Below are positions 24,409-36,267 of a DNA stretch of 64,000 bases, piece by piece. The stretch is taken from assembly GCF_000143415.4 (NCBI RefSeq), contig NW_003314293.1, positions 346,957-410,956 on the forward strand, read 5' to 3'. This DNA comes from Selaginella moellendorffii (taxonomy: Eukaryota; Streptophyta; Lycopodiopsida; Selaginellales; Selaginellaceae). The notes beneath the pieces are model-generated. The model saw nothing but the letters and a program-made list of their open reading frames with translations. It did not search any database and had not been told where the DNA came from. Every line of letters starts with the position of its first letter. Positions within the stretch are counted from its first letter, which is position 1. Both the position numbers and the translations under genes were made by a program.

Positions 24409-26574
24409 GGCCGTGAGGGAGTTGAGGACGGAAGTGAAATGGATGGATCCCTCCCTCTTAAAGAGTGGTGGTAGGCAAGCCAGCAATACTGGGCTTAATC
24501 GCACTGATGGAGTTTTGTCGAGTGCGCGACAAAGTCCACGGCCTACAAAATCACAGTGTGAAGCGCGATGCAGCAAGTGATATAGAACAATACCTTGGAA
24601 GAAACCGCGATCTTACCGAAACTAAAGCCATGAAACTTCGTTTCATTGAAAACAAGACAGACTCCGCGTCAGCTTTAGAAAAACAGGACTTATCGACGAG
24701 AAAAATATATAAAACATTACACGATGGAAAAACAAGAGAAACTGTGAGGAAGTGGCACCATAAAAAAGTTACCTGATGATTAGCCACTGCACCGTTGTTG
24801 AAACTTATGAGATCATGATTCATCACGGAAAGTGTAGAGAACATATGCCTGGAAAAACATGAGAAGCTGTGAGAAATTGGCACCATAAAGATTTTACCTG
24901 GAGGTGATTAGCCATTACACGTTGTGAAACTATTCATCAGCCAGCCAGTCATCAGATGACGAGGTAGGAGTGGACGACCAGAGGCGACAGGCGGCCAAGT
25001 TGTGAGGATCCAAACGAAGAATCAGTCGAGCAACTCTTCCTCCTCTTCCTACGTCTCCATGAATCTTACACGACCCCAGTAATGCCATCCAGGCAGCAGC
25101 ATCCGGCTCAAACGGCATATAGCTCAGCACTTCCTCTGAGTCCTCGAGCTGCCCGAGCCGTCCCAGAAGATCAACGATACATCTGTAATGCTCCAAGCCG
25201 GGACGCAGTCCATAATCGTCCTGGAGCGAGTGGAAAAACTCCAAGGCATCGGTCACCAATCCCGCGTGACTACTCGCGAACAAAACGCTCAGAAACGTAA
25301 CTCGGTCGGATAGAACACCCTCCTGTTCCGTCTCCCTGTAAACTCCGCAAGTTCTCATCCTGTGGCCGTTCTCGGCAAAGCTTCCCATCATGGCGTTCCA
25401 GGTGATGAAGTTTCTCTTCTTCATCCCCTGGAAAAACTCGAGAGCCGAGTCCAAGCTTCCGCATTCCCCATACATGTTGACGAGCGCCGTCCCCACGACG
25501 AGGTCCGACTCGTAGCCGTGCTCGAGAATGCCCGAGTGAAGAAGCTTGCCTTGTTTCAATGCTAGCGAGTTTGAGCACGCGTCCAGAGCCGCAACGAACG
25601 AGGCCTTGTCGGGCTTCATGCCACTGTGACTTAACTTGCAAAAGAGCTCCAGTGCCTCGGTGTTGAATCCATTGAGAGCGTAGGCCGAGATCATGGCGTT
25701 CCAGAGGATCACGTCCCCTTCTTCGTCTTCCCGCGACAGCTTCTCAAAAACTTGATTTGCCTCGTCCCAGCAACCAAGAGTTCCATAGAGCTTGACGAGA
25801 GCTGTTCCCATGATGATATCCACCGGAAGTTTGGAGTTGATAACTTCTGCGTGGATGATCCGGCCAGTTGCAAGCTCCTCGAGCTCCGCGCACGAATCCA
25901 AGACGGTGACAAAGGTGACGCGATTCGGCTCCACTTCTTCCACTCCCATTCTTCGAAAAAGCTCGATCGCCCTCTTGGCCTCGCCGTTCTGAGAGTAGAC
26001 TGTGATGACCGCTGTCCACGAGGCAACGTCGTGCTCGAGAAGGGGGACTCCCCTCGAAAACTCTCCGCGCGTCCTCGACTCGTCCACACTTTCCATACAT
26101 GTTGACGATCGATGTGAAAACCATGGAGTCGAGCCTGGAGCTTAGAGCTGAATCCTCGATGGAAGAGTGAATCCCCTTGGCCAGAAAGAACTCTCCAAGG
26201 TTTGTGCAAGCGTCGATGACAGTGAGAAACGAGATCTCGTCAATCTCGACTCCCTCGAGATCCATGATAGTGAAGAGATGAACAGCGTCTTTGCAATGCC
26301 CGTTCTGGGCATATGCCGCCATGAGAGAATTCCAGGAGACCACATCCCTCTCGAGCGTGTCATCGAACATCCTCTTGGCCTCCTGGACGAATCCATTCTG
26401 CCCGTAGGCATTGATCATCACATTGCAAGGGATGGCGCTGAGCTCCGGGATGGAATCGAAGAGCATCTTTGCCTGGCGCATAAACCCTAGCTGGGCAAAT
26501 CCCCCGACTACCGCCGTCCACGCCACCGCGTTGTGGCACGGCATCCTGGCCAGCAAATCCCTTGCCTCAGCGAA
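24345..26574. repeat. Segmental duplication block, copy 1 (P450 5' end to truncated PPR)
   Basis: This stretch aligns to 43826-45944: P450 first-exon region, about 500 bp intergenic, then PPR. The PPR parts are nearly identical, while the intergenic parts carry several small insertions and deletions. Homology ends at CGAA, 26571-26574 here and 45941-45944 in copy 2. Confidence 0.85.
24930..26574 (-). pseudogene. Truncated and frameshifted PPR gene, copy of the gene at 44298-46205
   Basis: The sequence matches the intact PPR gene at 44298-46205 with roughly 15 amino-acid differences over about 545 residues. Two lesions break it. It lacks the first ~88 codons, because homology stops at the AEARDLL motif near 26574 and unrelated AT-rich DNA follows. 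It also has one extra C at about 26048 that shifts the frame (the upstream frame is open from 26595 and the downstream frame runs from 26096 to the stop at 24930). Everything else is open, so inactivation looks recent. Confidence 0.85.
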
Positions 26575-29465
26575 TTTCACTAATGTCAATTGCATCCTAT
26601 ATCACTAGTTTCTTCCTCCATCTACCTATCCTTATTTTACTTTGGCAAGTTCTTGGATGCTGGAAAGGTTTCAGTAAAGCTACTGCTAGAAGGCACTTAC
26701 CCCACCTTATAATACATATCTATGCATTCTTCGCCCCTTTCATGGATCGAATGTCAATTTTTTCAAGCCAAGATTATACTTGCTTCCACATATTTCTCAA
26801 TATTCTTTGCAATCTTCTTTTGGTTTGCCAATTCTATTGCTTTGTTCACCTTGTAGAAACATTCTCATAACTTGAACTCAACTATCTGAGTCATACCCTA
26901 TTCATAAGAATCCTGCAACATAATTTTCATTGGATCCCCCTTGAAGTGTTAATTAGTGACTATAGATGCTAAACAATCTTACTGTCCTTTGGAGTCTTCA
27001 TCGCAAATTTATACAGAAGTCTTCAATTGTCCAAGATGAAGAACCAATCACCAAATCTCAATTTCACATCCCTTTAAATGCCCCATAAAGTCTTGAATCC
27101 CAACTAGTCTCATGAACATTGTACTCCTAGCCCATAGTAATATGCTATAAGTTAATCAGCCATTCACATGAATCTAATGCATATGGTTTTCACTTTATAC
27201 TTTATAGTGATTTATTATAGCCATGATGATTCAATGATCAAAATACGCAAGTTCTCCCCTATATTATTGCTAAACTATAGGCATTCAATAGATTGATTTG
27301 GCTGGATGATTGTATGGACCTAGAAAACCTAAAGAAGCATATCTATACCAATGCTAGGCAATATGTTAAGTAAAATTTCTGGTAGGGTCTTTAGCATGTC
27401 TCCATCATCATGGAGTGGGAAAAACCTACCCATACCATGTTTGCCACTTATTTTGGCTTGTCAAATACCACTTGCCACACTATTATATACATGCATTCTT
27501 TCATCCTATTGGCATAGCTATTGCTAATCTTTAATCATGGTGTAGAAGCTAATTGAGATTGTCCTCAAAAATGGCTTCCACTGACTCCTCCTAAACCTGT
27601 TTGGAGCCTCAAGTTGTCACCCTTTAGAGCATGTTTATAATGTTGGCATTTTGCGGCACAATGCCTCATGATCTTGGTTTTGGCAGAGACTTGAAACAGT
27701 CAAACGATAGTTGCAAACCCAATTAGATCTTGCAAGCTATTGCAAAAATGAATATCACCCATTTTTGATATACCAAAAATGGGTATATCAAAATTGCACC
27801 ACTTTGCATGCAAGTCCCTTGAATTCAGGCAAAATAAGCTATATAAATTCAGTGTAATATAGTGAACAATGAGTCTAGCTAGCATTCTACATCCTAAACT
27901 TGCTTAAGTGAGATTTTGTTCTTGTCAAGCTACTGTAACAAGGAGTGCATGCAAGACTTGTTGTATCAATCACTTTCTAATAGTCTTCTATGGTAACACT
28001 TTAGAAATGGTGAATGTGATTTGAGCTTTAATAAACTAACAAATTTCAAATCATTTAAACTCTACCAACAGTGCAAATTGTCTAAATTCATCATAAGAAT
28101 ATTTTATATATTCTAGTAAATGTTTTATTGGGCATTTGATTATTCATTAGCTTCCTTTAGTAGATAAAGATACATTTGTCAAGACCTTTAATAAATCTTT
28201 TAGAATGTGATTACTATTATTCTGGGAATAAGACCCATAATCTTTTGGACCATATGGTTCATCTAGATACTCTTTAGTATTCATATAACCATCCTCCTTT
28301 ACATCTTCTTGGTTAGGTTTGGTATTGAAAACTAGATTAGGTTGTTGGCTACAAGCGAATGAGCTTTAACCCTATCTACTAGAACCATACACTCAAAGCC
28401 TTTTTACAACTAGATCTCTACTTCATATGCTAAATAAAATACCCTCCAAAGCTGCAATCTAGGAAACCTTTAACATGCACCATGGAATGAGTGGGAGGTG
28501 TGAGAGAAAGATCAATGCATCAAAACATAGAAAATAAGTTATATAGAAGATGGACAACGTTCCAATCTCTGAATATTCTAGTTTATCTACCATAACAAAC
28601 TAAATACATTAGATGGTTTTGGTCTATTTTTGCTCACCAAAAACCTTGAATATTCAATTTTTCACTACAACAGTTAGTTTAGTTTTGCTTTTCTGCCAAA
28701 CTCTAAAAGCATAATGTGTCTAGTGGGTTTTATAGTATGGCTGAACTATTTTGCATTAGCAATGATTTTGGCAATAGTAAAGTACAAAATGTTTTTTAGC
28801 TTAACAGTTGCTATTGGTTTTGGTAGTGTATCTTTAGTAGTTGTTGTTGAGGCTCTTTTCCTAAATCATACGCTTTATGGTTGGTTGAACAACTTTTGCA
28901 ATATCATAGTTGTGAAATTTGATATTTGCAGAGAACTCTTCAATATAGCAAGTAGAATCAAGAAATCTAGCACTCGAAGAAACAATAAATGTAACTTGCT
29001 AGATCATTAATTAACTAGCTATATATGATGAAAAAACTTACTTGTCTTACATTTATAATATTTTATCTTTTGATGTGTTATGACAATGTGAGCTTTACGT
29101 ATGACCAACACACGGATTCTCTTTTCTTGGAGATATTCACTCAAGTCAGCCACACCTTGAACGGCATGTCTTGATAAGTGATATAGACAAGATCAGGTAC
29201 AACTTCATCTATCGTGTTATTTACTGATGTTTTCTGCAATCCATCCTAAGAAACTCAGGATCAAACTATAAGAAACCAGGTACAGTGATGCGAGCGTCGT
29301 GTGCTATTGTGTTGGTGTTGTCTTTTTCTTGTTTTGTCATCATAGGAAAGCTGGAGATAGATGAAAAGCGGCCGTAGCTCTCTCCTCTGCAAGCTTCTCA
29401 ACAGCAAAGTAATAGCAAGTTCATTTACAAGTCATTCGTTACAAGTTCATTCAGGACAAGTTCCT
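26575..29465. other. AT-rich region with no supported gene
   Basis: About 2.9 kb without a coding frame of convincing composition. The sequence looks like long-decayed transposon or gene debris on either strand, but I could not assign it to any family and saw no LTR or inverted-repeat ends. Confidence 0.5.
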
Positions 29466-30221
29466 TCACTTGTTTATTCCCTCTAAAACCCGGCCTACGA
29501 CCTTCTTTCTCTGCTCCGCTTCTCTCTTGTCCAGGTTAGCAAGAGCCCCGTTCATGAAACCTGCCTTGTACTCCTTGATATATCTCGTGGGAATTGCTGG
29601 CCCCTTCTGGAGGATGGCAGCCACATTCTTGGTCTCATAGCTTGCCACAGCCTTGCAGCATCCAAAGTCGAGTGCTGAGAATCTCGTCATGTTGTTGGCT
29701 CCCTTAGCCAGGTAGAACTCGATATCCCATCCGTCTAGATGAGCTTGAAAGACGAGAAAGCCGTAAAACTTCCCAAATTCAGTAGCCAGGGCCGAAACTT
29801 TGAGGTGGGGGAATCGCTCAGCCAGCCTTGCACAGCCCTTATCTGTAAACCGCACCTTGAGTAGCTGCTCATGTCCTTGGATAGGAAGAAGTTTCTCCAT
29901 TGTGAATGCTGGGCAAGAACCGTGTTTTCCCAACACTTTCGCCGTCTGCAAGCCAAGCATGTGTCACACAATGACATGAAAATCCAATCCAAACCTCAGG
30001 GTTCCCGTAGATCTGTTCGAGAATGTGGCCAGGTGCACTTCGCAGCTCCGGGATGAATTCCATCGGTTTGGGAATCGACAATCCTTCTTCGCCATCGGCT
30101 CCAATTGCAATCCAACCAGCGTAGATTGCCTGGTATCTTCAAGCCCTGGATTCGCCACTTTGAGAACACAGTCATCCAGAAAGATGACAACACTCGTCTT
30201 TCCCTGATCAGGACTCAGCAT
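29466..30221 (-). CDS. Kinase-like protein resembling fungal DUF3669, possibly a pseudogene
   Basis: The clear part is two exons. One includes LSIPKPMEFIPELRSAPGH and EQIYGNPE. A short intron (about 29980-29933) follows, then an exon that starts TAKVLGKHG and stops at 29466. DGWDIEFYLAKGA and FSALDFGCC resemble the N-D-x-E-F-V-L and LDFxxC motifs of fungal DUF3669 kinase-like proteins; this is recognition from memory, not a search. Upstream, the open frame beginning at 30221 (MLSPDQGKTSVVIFLDDCVL) is in a different frame from the first clear exon, with the switch near 30120-30140 and no convincing intron there. The locus may therefore carry a frameshift or have its true start elsewhere. It sits among transposon remnants. 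Confidence 0.4.
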
Positions 30222-30998
30222 TGCTCTCTCTCTCTCTCTTCACTCGTTTGCCCTGATCCTTGCCCTAGCCTCGCAACTCTTTCCCTCGCTGCTTCCTTGT
30301 CCCCTAAAGTCAAATTTGATTCGCATATTCTAATGTCGTCCCGCTCAAAATTTCAAAATTATTCATAGGAATATTCTACTATTCTATAATGTTATCAGGA
30401 AAAGAATAATATCAATGTATGTATGTACTATAATAATAGTCGTGAAATGAATGACATTTTGGCTCACTAGTTTCTTAATAGTTTATCAGTTTGAATAAAG
30501 AAGCATGAAGCTTTAGAAATGAAAACGAAGTTCAGTTATATAAAAAAATTAATTTTCTTACATTATATTTTAATATATATTAATAATAATACAATTTAAG
30601 TATTAAATATTGTTTCATGAAATAAAATTCACAAGATTAAGTTTGGTTATGAGTTTATATTCTTAATTATTTTAATATTGTTACAATCTAGATGAGTTTG
30701 ATTCAACTTTTAAATGGTTGTTATTTATTTAGATTAATCTTGTATTTATAATTTATAGCATATTAAAAATTTATTAACTTTCCAAAGAACTTCCTAGTAT
30801 ATACCAATGTGCCAATGTGTTTATAAATTATAAACATTTTTTAAATTATAAAATTCCAAATAATCAGTTATATTAATAAAATAATAAAACTACTAATATT
30901 ATAGTAAAATAATTTAATAACCTCACAGAAAACTATTATACAATTACATGAATTTTTAAAGATATTATTAGAATATCCTAGTATATTCTTTATACTAC
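30222..30998. other. AT-rich intergenic DNA with a short CT microsatellite
   Basis: A (CT)n run lies at about 30222-30240. The rest is AT-rich and gene-free. A stretch at about 30712-30845 resembles 36134-36267, beyond the far end of element A. Confidence 0.6.
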
Positions 30999-31173
30999 TG
31001 TGAGGGCCAAGTGTACAGCTACAATGCCATATACTAATATTAGCGTAGTGGATTTTGGTAGCCGTCGGATTGGTTTCAATCCGGACCACTCGCTCCTGTA
31101 TATAAGCTAGGGTTTTTTGGGCTAATGGATATGCACATTTCTGTATTCCTTTTCCATATTCCATACACTCACA
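30999..31173 (+). repeat. 5' LTR of gypsy element A
   Basis: 175 bp, TGTGAGGGCC...CACTCACA, with a TATATAAG box (about 31099-31106) that probably serves as the element's TATA box. Confidence 0.93.
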
Positions 31174-31406
31174 TTGGTGGAGGAGAGGGGCACCTTTGAT
31201 TGTCCCTGGGGAGTGCTTGGATTTGGGATTTCAGTTTAGATCTAGCTTTTGCATTGTCTAGATCTAGCTTTTTCCATTTCCTTTCTTTTGTTCTTTCCTT
31301 TCAGGATTTTGGTTTAGATTTAGCTTTTTGCATTGTCTAGATCTACCATTTCTTTCCAGCTTTTTGTCATTTCTCTTCTTTTGCTCTTTCTTTCTCATTC
31401 ATTTTC

Positions 31407-32255
31407 ATGGCCGATCCGCAATCTCCTCCTTTGACTCTAGAGCAGCAGTTGGTTCAATTGCTTGATGCTATGCGCTTGCAATTGAACAACCAAACTCAGT
31501 TGATGGCGGCGTTCACGGCACATGGTACAACTCCTCCTGCTTTTGGTGCCAATCCTCGCGTTCGGCCGGAGTTCTTTCGTGGGAATCCTGGGGATGATGT
31601 GTACCATTGGTTCGATCACTTCACGGTGATTGCCACATATCATTCTTGGGATGATGCTCGACGTTTGCGTGAGTTCCCCACATGTCTTCAAGGGATGGCA
31701 TTGCAGTGGTACAATGGATTGAGCGTAGCTACTCGTGGCGATTGGAGTGTTCTTCCGGACGTCTTCAAACGCGCCTTCGGACACGCCGACGATTGTGATG
31801 ATGCCTTCCAACAATTGCATCGTCTTCGCCAAGGGCCATCTGAGTTGGTGATGCAATTTGGCGTTCGTTTCCGAAGTCTTTTGCTTCGTGCGGAGCCAAA
31901 TATGTCGGAGCAGATCAAGCTAGGAATGCTGTGGCCAGCACTTCGTCAGGATCTTGTCGGACTTGTGCATGCACTTGCTCCTGCCACTCTTGACGATGCT
32001 CTTCGCTTGGCACAACGTTATGAGACGTCGCCTCTTCCACTTCTTGCTACACGTCCTTCAGCTCCACTTCCTATGAGTGATGGTCCTGTTCCCATGGAGG
32101 TTGATGCTGCTGCTACTCGAGTCCAAGGACAAGGGCGAGGACGTGGTCGTGGCCATGACATTCGTTGCTGGGCGTGTGATGAAGTTGGTCATACTTATCG
32201 GCGTTGTCGGCGCTTTCCGGATTGGCGACCTCCATTTCCTGGGTGGAGACCTTAG
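31407..32255 (+). CDS. Gag of gypsy element A
   Basis: An intact frame of 282 residues. A retrotrans_gag capsid core is visible (RPEFFRGNPGDDVYHWFDHF, ALQWYNGLS, FGVRFRSLLLRAEPNMSEQ). A CCHC zinc knuckle CWACDEVGHTYRRC lies near residues 253-266, with Arg/Gly-rich sequence before it. Gag packages the element RNA into virus-like particles. The pol frame overlaps its end in the -1 frame, so Pol is probably made by frameshifting (inference). Decayed homologues are at about 1255 and 42050. Confidence 0.9.
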   Translation: MADPQSPPLTLEQQLVQLLDAMRLQLNNQTQLMAAFTAHGTTPPAFGANPRVRPEFFRGNPGDDVYHWFDHFTVIATYHSWDDARRLREFPTCLQGMALQWYNGLSVATRGDWSVLPDVFKRAFGHADDCDDAFQQLHRLRQGPSELVMQFGVRFRSLLLRAEPNMSEQIKLGMLWPALRQDLVGLVHALAPATLDDALRLAQRYETSPLPLLATRPSAPLPMSDGPVPMEVDAAATRVQGQGRGRGRGHDIRCWACDEVGHTYRRCRRFPDWRPPFPGWRP

Positions 32256-35200
32256 CGTCAGCAACGTCCCGTTGGTGCTGCTGCAGTGGAAGGTTTGGAT
32301 ACCGAGGTGCATTCGGGAAACGAGGAGTCGCGCGAGTAATGGAGGGACCTTGCACGAATAAGTTAGTGACCCCTCCATCTTTCTTTCGGGAGTATCATCA
32401 AGGGGTTCACTCGGCACCGGTTCATCCAGTGTTTACTTTCCAAGCTCGTTTTTATAACAAGAGGTCTCCTATTCTTCTCTCCGTGTTGGTTGATACAGGC
32501 TCGAGTTTATCTTCTATTGCTCGACCTGTTGCCACACGTTGTCGTCTACACTTGCGTCGTGCGGCGGATCCAGTTTTCATTCTTTATGGCAACGGCCGTA
32601 CACATGCATGTGCACGAGATGAGGCGGACCTGGTTGTGCGTGTGGGCGATCTCGAGCTTGAGTTGCAGTCGTTGCGGGTGGTGCCGAGTCAAGCTTTTGA
32701 CCTCATTCTTGGTATGGATTGGTTGCAGCACAATCATGCCAAGTGTGACTTTGAGGTTTTTCCCCCTTGTCTCATACTTCCTTATGTTTCATCCATTCCT
32801 CTCACTTCCGTACCTTTTCGTCCCTCTACTTCTACCTCTGCTTCCATTACTTTTGTTTCCCCATTATTTCCTCTTGTGTTTCCATCTTGTTCTGCTCTTC
32901 CCTTTTCCGATCCCTCCGATGATCTTTGTGTTGCAGCTGTTGACCAGCTCATGAAGGAGTATTCTGATCTCTTTGAATTTGACCTATCGTCTGGGGCCAA
33001 GATTGCCACACGTCATCCCATTCCAACCGGGGATGCTCGTCCAATCAAGGTTCCTGTTCGTCGTCGGTCACCCAAGGAGATCAAGATTTTACGTGCAAAC
33101 GTCAAAGAGATGTTAGAGAAGGGTGTTATTCGGAAGTCGCGGAGTCCTTGGGCATGTGAACCTCATCTTGTGACGAAGCCTGATGGGAGTATTCGTTTCT
33201 GCATCGACTATCGTCCGTTAAATGAAGTGACGATCCCGGACGTGTACCCTCTTCCTCACACTGCTGATCTCTTGGATCGTCTGGGGTGAAGTCGTTGGTT
33301 CACCAAGCTAGATCTTGCTTCTGGGTATTGGCAAGTACCGATGGCTGAAGACGATATTCCTAAGACTGCTTTTCGTACACCATTTGGTTTGTACGAGTTT
33401 TTGGTGATGCCGTTTGGTTTGAACAATGCTCCAGCAACTTTTCAGCGGATGATGGATGAGGTTCTTTGCAATATGCCGGAGGTGACGGCTGACTTCATTG
33501 ATGATGTCTTGATCCACTCGGAGGGGCCGTGGGAGGAGCATGTTCGTGATGTTTGTAAAGTGTTGGATCGGCTACGCGACGTTGGTTTAAAGCTGAAACG
33601 GTCGAAGTGCGTGTTTGGGTCCAAGGACACAACTTATCTTGGGTACCGTATTTCTCGTGAGGGTTTGCAAGTTGATCCTGACAAACTTGTGGCTGTTCTA
33701 AAGTTCCCTACTCCGAAATGTGTGAATGATGTACAGCGCTTTTTGGGTAAGGTGCAGTATCTCGGTCGTTTTGTGGATCATCTTTCCGATCGCACTACAC
33801 CATTGCGAGCGTTGCTGAAGTCATCAACGTCATCTTTCATCTGGTCTTCGGATTGTGAGCGGGCGTTCGTGGATCTCAAAGAGCTATTGACGACTCCTCC
33901 GGTTTTGGCATATCCTGACTACACTCGACCTTTTATTTTGCGCGTGGATGCTTCTGACATTGGTCTTGGAGGTGTGTTGATGCAAGAGAGCTCGAGTGTG
34001 CCTGGTCAGCGCCATCCCATTGCATACATAAGCCGTACATTACAACCAGCGGAGATGAACTACTCCACGACGGAGAAGGAGTGTTTAGCAGCAGTCTGGG
34101 GTTTCGAGAAACTTCATGCATATCTACATGGTTCTCGGACATTACTTGAAGGTGACCATGCTGCTGTTACTTCATTATTGAAGCGGAAGAACCTGGTTGG
34201 GCGTACGGCTCGATGGGCTTTGAAGCTTCAGATATATGATTTCGATGTTGTTCATCGCCCAGGGAGTTCTATGGCTGATGCTGATGCCCTTTCTCGAGCT
34301 CCTCTTCCTTCTCCACTCACTTCTCATGTTTCTGACGAACCTGTTGTTCCAGCGTCTGTGGATTTTCTAGATGAGGATTCTGTGCCGTCAGCGGTTGCTG
34401 TCCTTGATGTTCAGTGTCCACAGGGCGCAGAGCAAGATCTACCTTCTCTTGATGAGGTTCGCGAGGCTCAAAAGATTGAGCCGTGGATTCGAAGGCTTCG
34501 AGATGGGTTTGAGAATCTTGCATCACTTGTTGATGACTTGCCTTTCCGGCATTTACATTCTCAATATCGCCTTGAAGATGGCCTTCTTTATTTTGTGGGG
34601 ACGGATCCTGATGATCATTTACGGTTGGTGGTGCCTTCGGTGTTTATTCCGCGGTTTCTCCATGCCTACCATGATTCTCCTGTTCTAGGTGGGCATATGG
34701 GACACTGTCGTGTCACCGAGAAGCTGCGCAGGTCTTTCTATTGGCCGGAGATGCGACGTGATATTATCCGGTATGTGCGTAGCTGCGTTTGGTGCCAAGC
34801 TCGTAATACTCCCCCTTGTGCTGCGGAAGGACGGTTGGAGTCAATTGCAGTTTCCCGTCTGTTTGAGTTGGTGGCGTTTGATCTTATGGGACCTTTTCCA
34901 CGATCAACTGCTGACAATGAGTATGTTATTATTGCTTCTAACTACTTGACTCGTTGGGTGGAAGTTGGTGCTCTCGCTAGCGCCTCTGCAACTGCTGTTG
35001 GATACTTCCTCCTCAATCGAGTGGTGTTCCAGCATTCTTGTCCAGAGCGGATTCTTTCGGATAATGGTCCTGCATTTATGGCTGAGGTATTTTATGTTTT
35101 GACATCTCGGTTGGGGATACGCCACACTTTTACGAGTGCTTATCATCCACAATCAGACGGTCTGGTGGAACGGCTTGTTCGGACATTCAAAGGGATGATT

Positions 35201-35803
35201 GCGAAGTATGTGAACTTTTAGCATTCGGATTGGGATGGTTATTTGCCATCTCTTCGGTATGCCTATGTCACAGGGGTGCAAAGTTCTGTTGGTGCTTCAC
35301 CATATAAACTTCTATATGGTCATGATCCAATATTACCAACAGAGCTGGGTTTACCTTCGCGATTGCCACGAGCTCCTGATGCTAGGTCATGGGATCAGTA
35401 TTTGACAAGCATTCTTCCACTTGTCCGAGCAGAGTCTGCCGAACACTTAGGCCGCATACAAGTGGGACAACAACGGCACTACAACTCCCATCATCGTCCA
35501 GCTGCGGAGTACAAAGTGGATGATTTGGTGTTAGTCCGTTTTCCCCATCTTACGGTACGTGGTTTGTCTAAGGGGCTCCTTGCGCAGTGGAAAGGACCGT
35601 ATCGGGTGTTGCGGCAAGTTGGACCGCAAGTTTATGAGGTTCGGCATGACGTTCAGCAGGCCGATCCTCCAGAGATTGTGCATGTGCAGCGGTTAAAACG
35701 CTTCATACAAAGGGATCAGGAGCAGTTAATACCGTCTACAGATCCGCCGATGCCTCCTCCTGACGTTCCTCCAGATCCCGGCCCATCTACAAGAGAACCC
35801 TGA
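32204..35803 (+). pseudogene. Pol polyprotein of gypsy element A with two nonsense codons
   Basis: One frame runs from about 32204 to the TGA at 35801-35803, interrupted by a TGA at 33287-33289 and a TAG at 35219-35221. In order it shows: aspartic protease with LVDTGSSLS and the ILGMDWLQ segment; reverse transcriptase with PFGLYEFLVMPFGLNNAP and FIDDVL; RNase H with RVDASDIGLGGVL; integrase with a zinc-binding HHCC segment (GGHMGHC to CVWCQ) and the D,D,E core (FDLMGPF, LSDNGPAF, GLVERL); and a GPY/F-type tail (QWKGPYRVL). The first stop lies where element B has CAA, the second where B has CAG. With both stops the copy cannot make full Pol itself. Confidence 0.9.
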
Positions 35804-35835
35804 CGGCCTTCCATTATTCCGAGAGGAGGGGATGA

Positions 35836-36010
35836 TGTGAGGGCCAAGTGTACGGCTACGATGCCGTATACTAATATTAGCGTAGTGGATTTTGGTAGCC
35901 GTCGGATTGGTTTCAATCCGGACCACTCGCTCCTGTATATAAGCTAGGGTATTTTGGGCTAATGGATATGCACATTTCTGTATTCCTTTTCCATATTCCA
36001 TGCACTTACA
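35836..36010 (+). repeat. 3' LTR of gypsy element A
   Basis: 175 bp, TGTGAGGGCC...CACTTACA, preceded by the polypurine tract at 35821-35832. Confidence 0.93.
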
Positions 36011-36267
36011 CTACTATTTTATAAAGAGTTTTTTTAAAAATTATTCCAATCACTTTTTAGTTTGGTTAAACAAAAGTGGGTAGTAGTGGATATATCTAAA
36101 TTATGCTTGGATATTCTAAGATATTTCACCATTTAACAGTTGTTATTCATTTAGATTAATCTTGTATTTATGATTTATAAACATATCTTAGTTTATAAAC
36201 TTTCCTAAACACTTTCTATAATTAATTTTCTGTTTATAAATTATAAACATATTTATAATATAAACTT
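36011..36267. other. AT-rich spacer between gypsy elements A and B
   Basis: No gene. Part of it (about 36134-36267) resembles 30712-30845 upstream of element A, for example the shared run 'tttagattaatcttgtattt'. Confidence 0.55.

Larger units (their letters stand above)
30999..36010 (+). mobile_element. Ty3/gypsy LTR retrotransposon A, nearly intact
   Basis: A compact 5.0-kb element. Both LTRs (30999-31173 and 35836-36010) are exactly 175 bp and run TGTGAG...CA. They differ at 6 sites, four of them A in the 5' copy against G in the 3' copy, three of those in CpG. The flanks show the direct repeat CTAC (30995-30998 and 36011-36014). A primer-site-like TGGTGGAGGAGAGG follows the 5' LTR, and a polypurine tract GAGAGGAGGGGA (35821-35832) precedes the 3' LTR. 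The order gag, protease, reverse transcriptase, RNase H, integrase places it in Ty3/gypsy. There is no chromodomain. Only two nonsense codons interrupt pol. Confidence 0.93.

Noticed and set aside
23329-24580. Plus-strand frames opposite the P450
   Set aside because: They are shadows; the minus strand carries all P450 motifs in order.
28714-29010. 98-residue hydrophobic plus-strand frame
   Set aside because: It lies in AT-rich DNA, has no recognisable family motif and no coding-like composition compared with neighbouring genes.
30222-30240. CT-rich run as a possible regulatory element
   Set aside because: It is a short simple microsatellite with no linked gene start that can be trusted.
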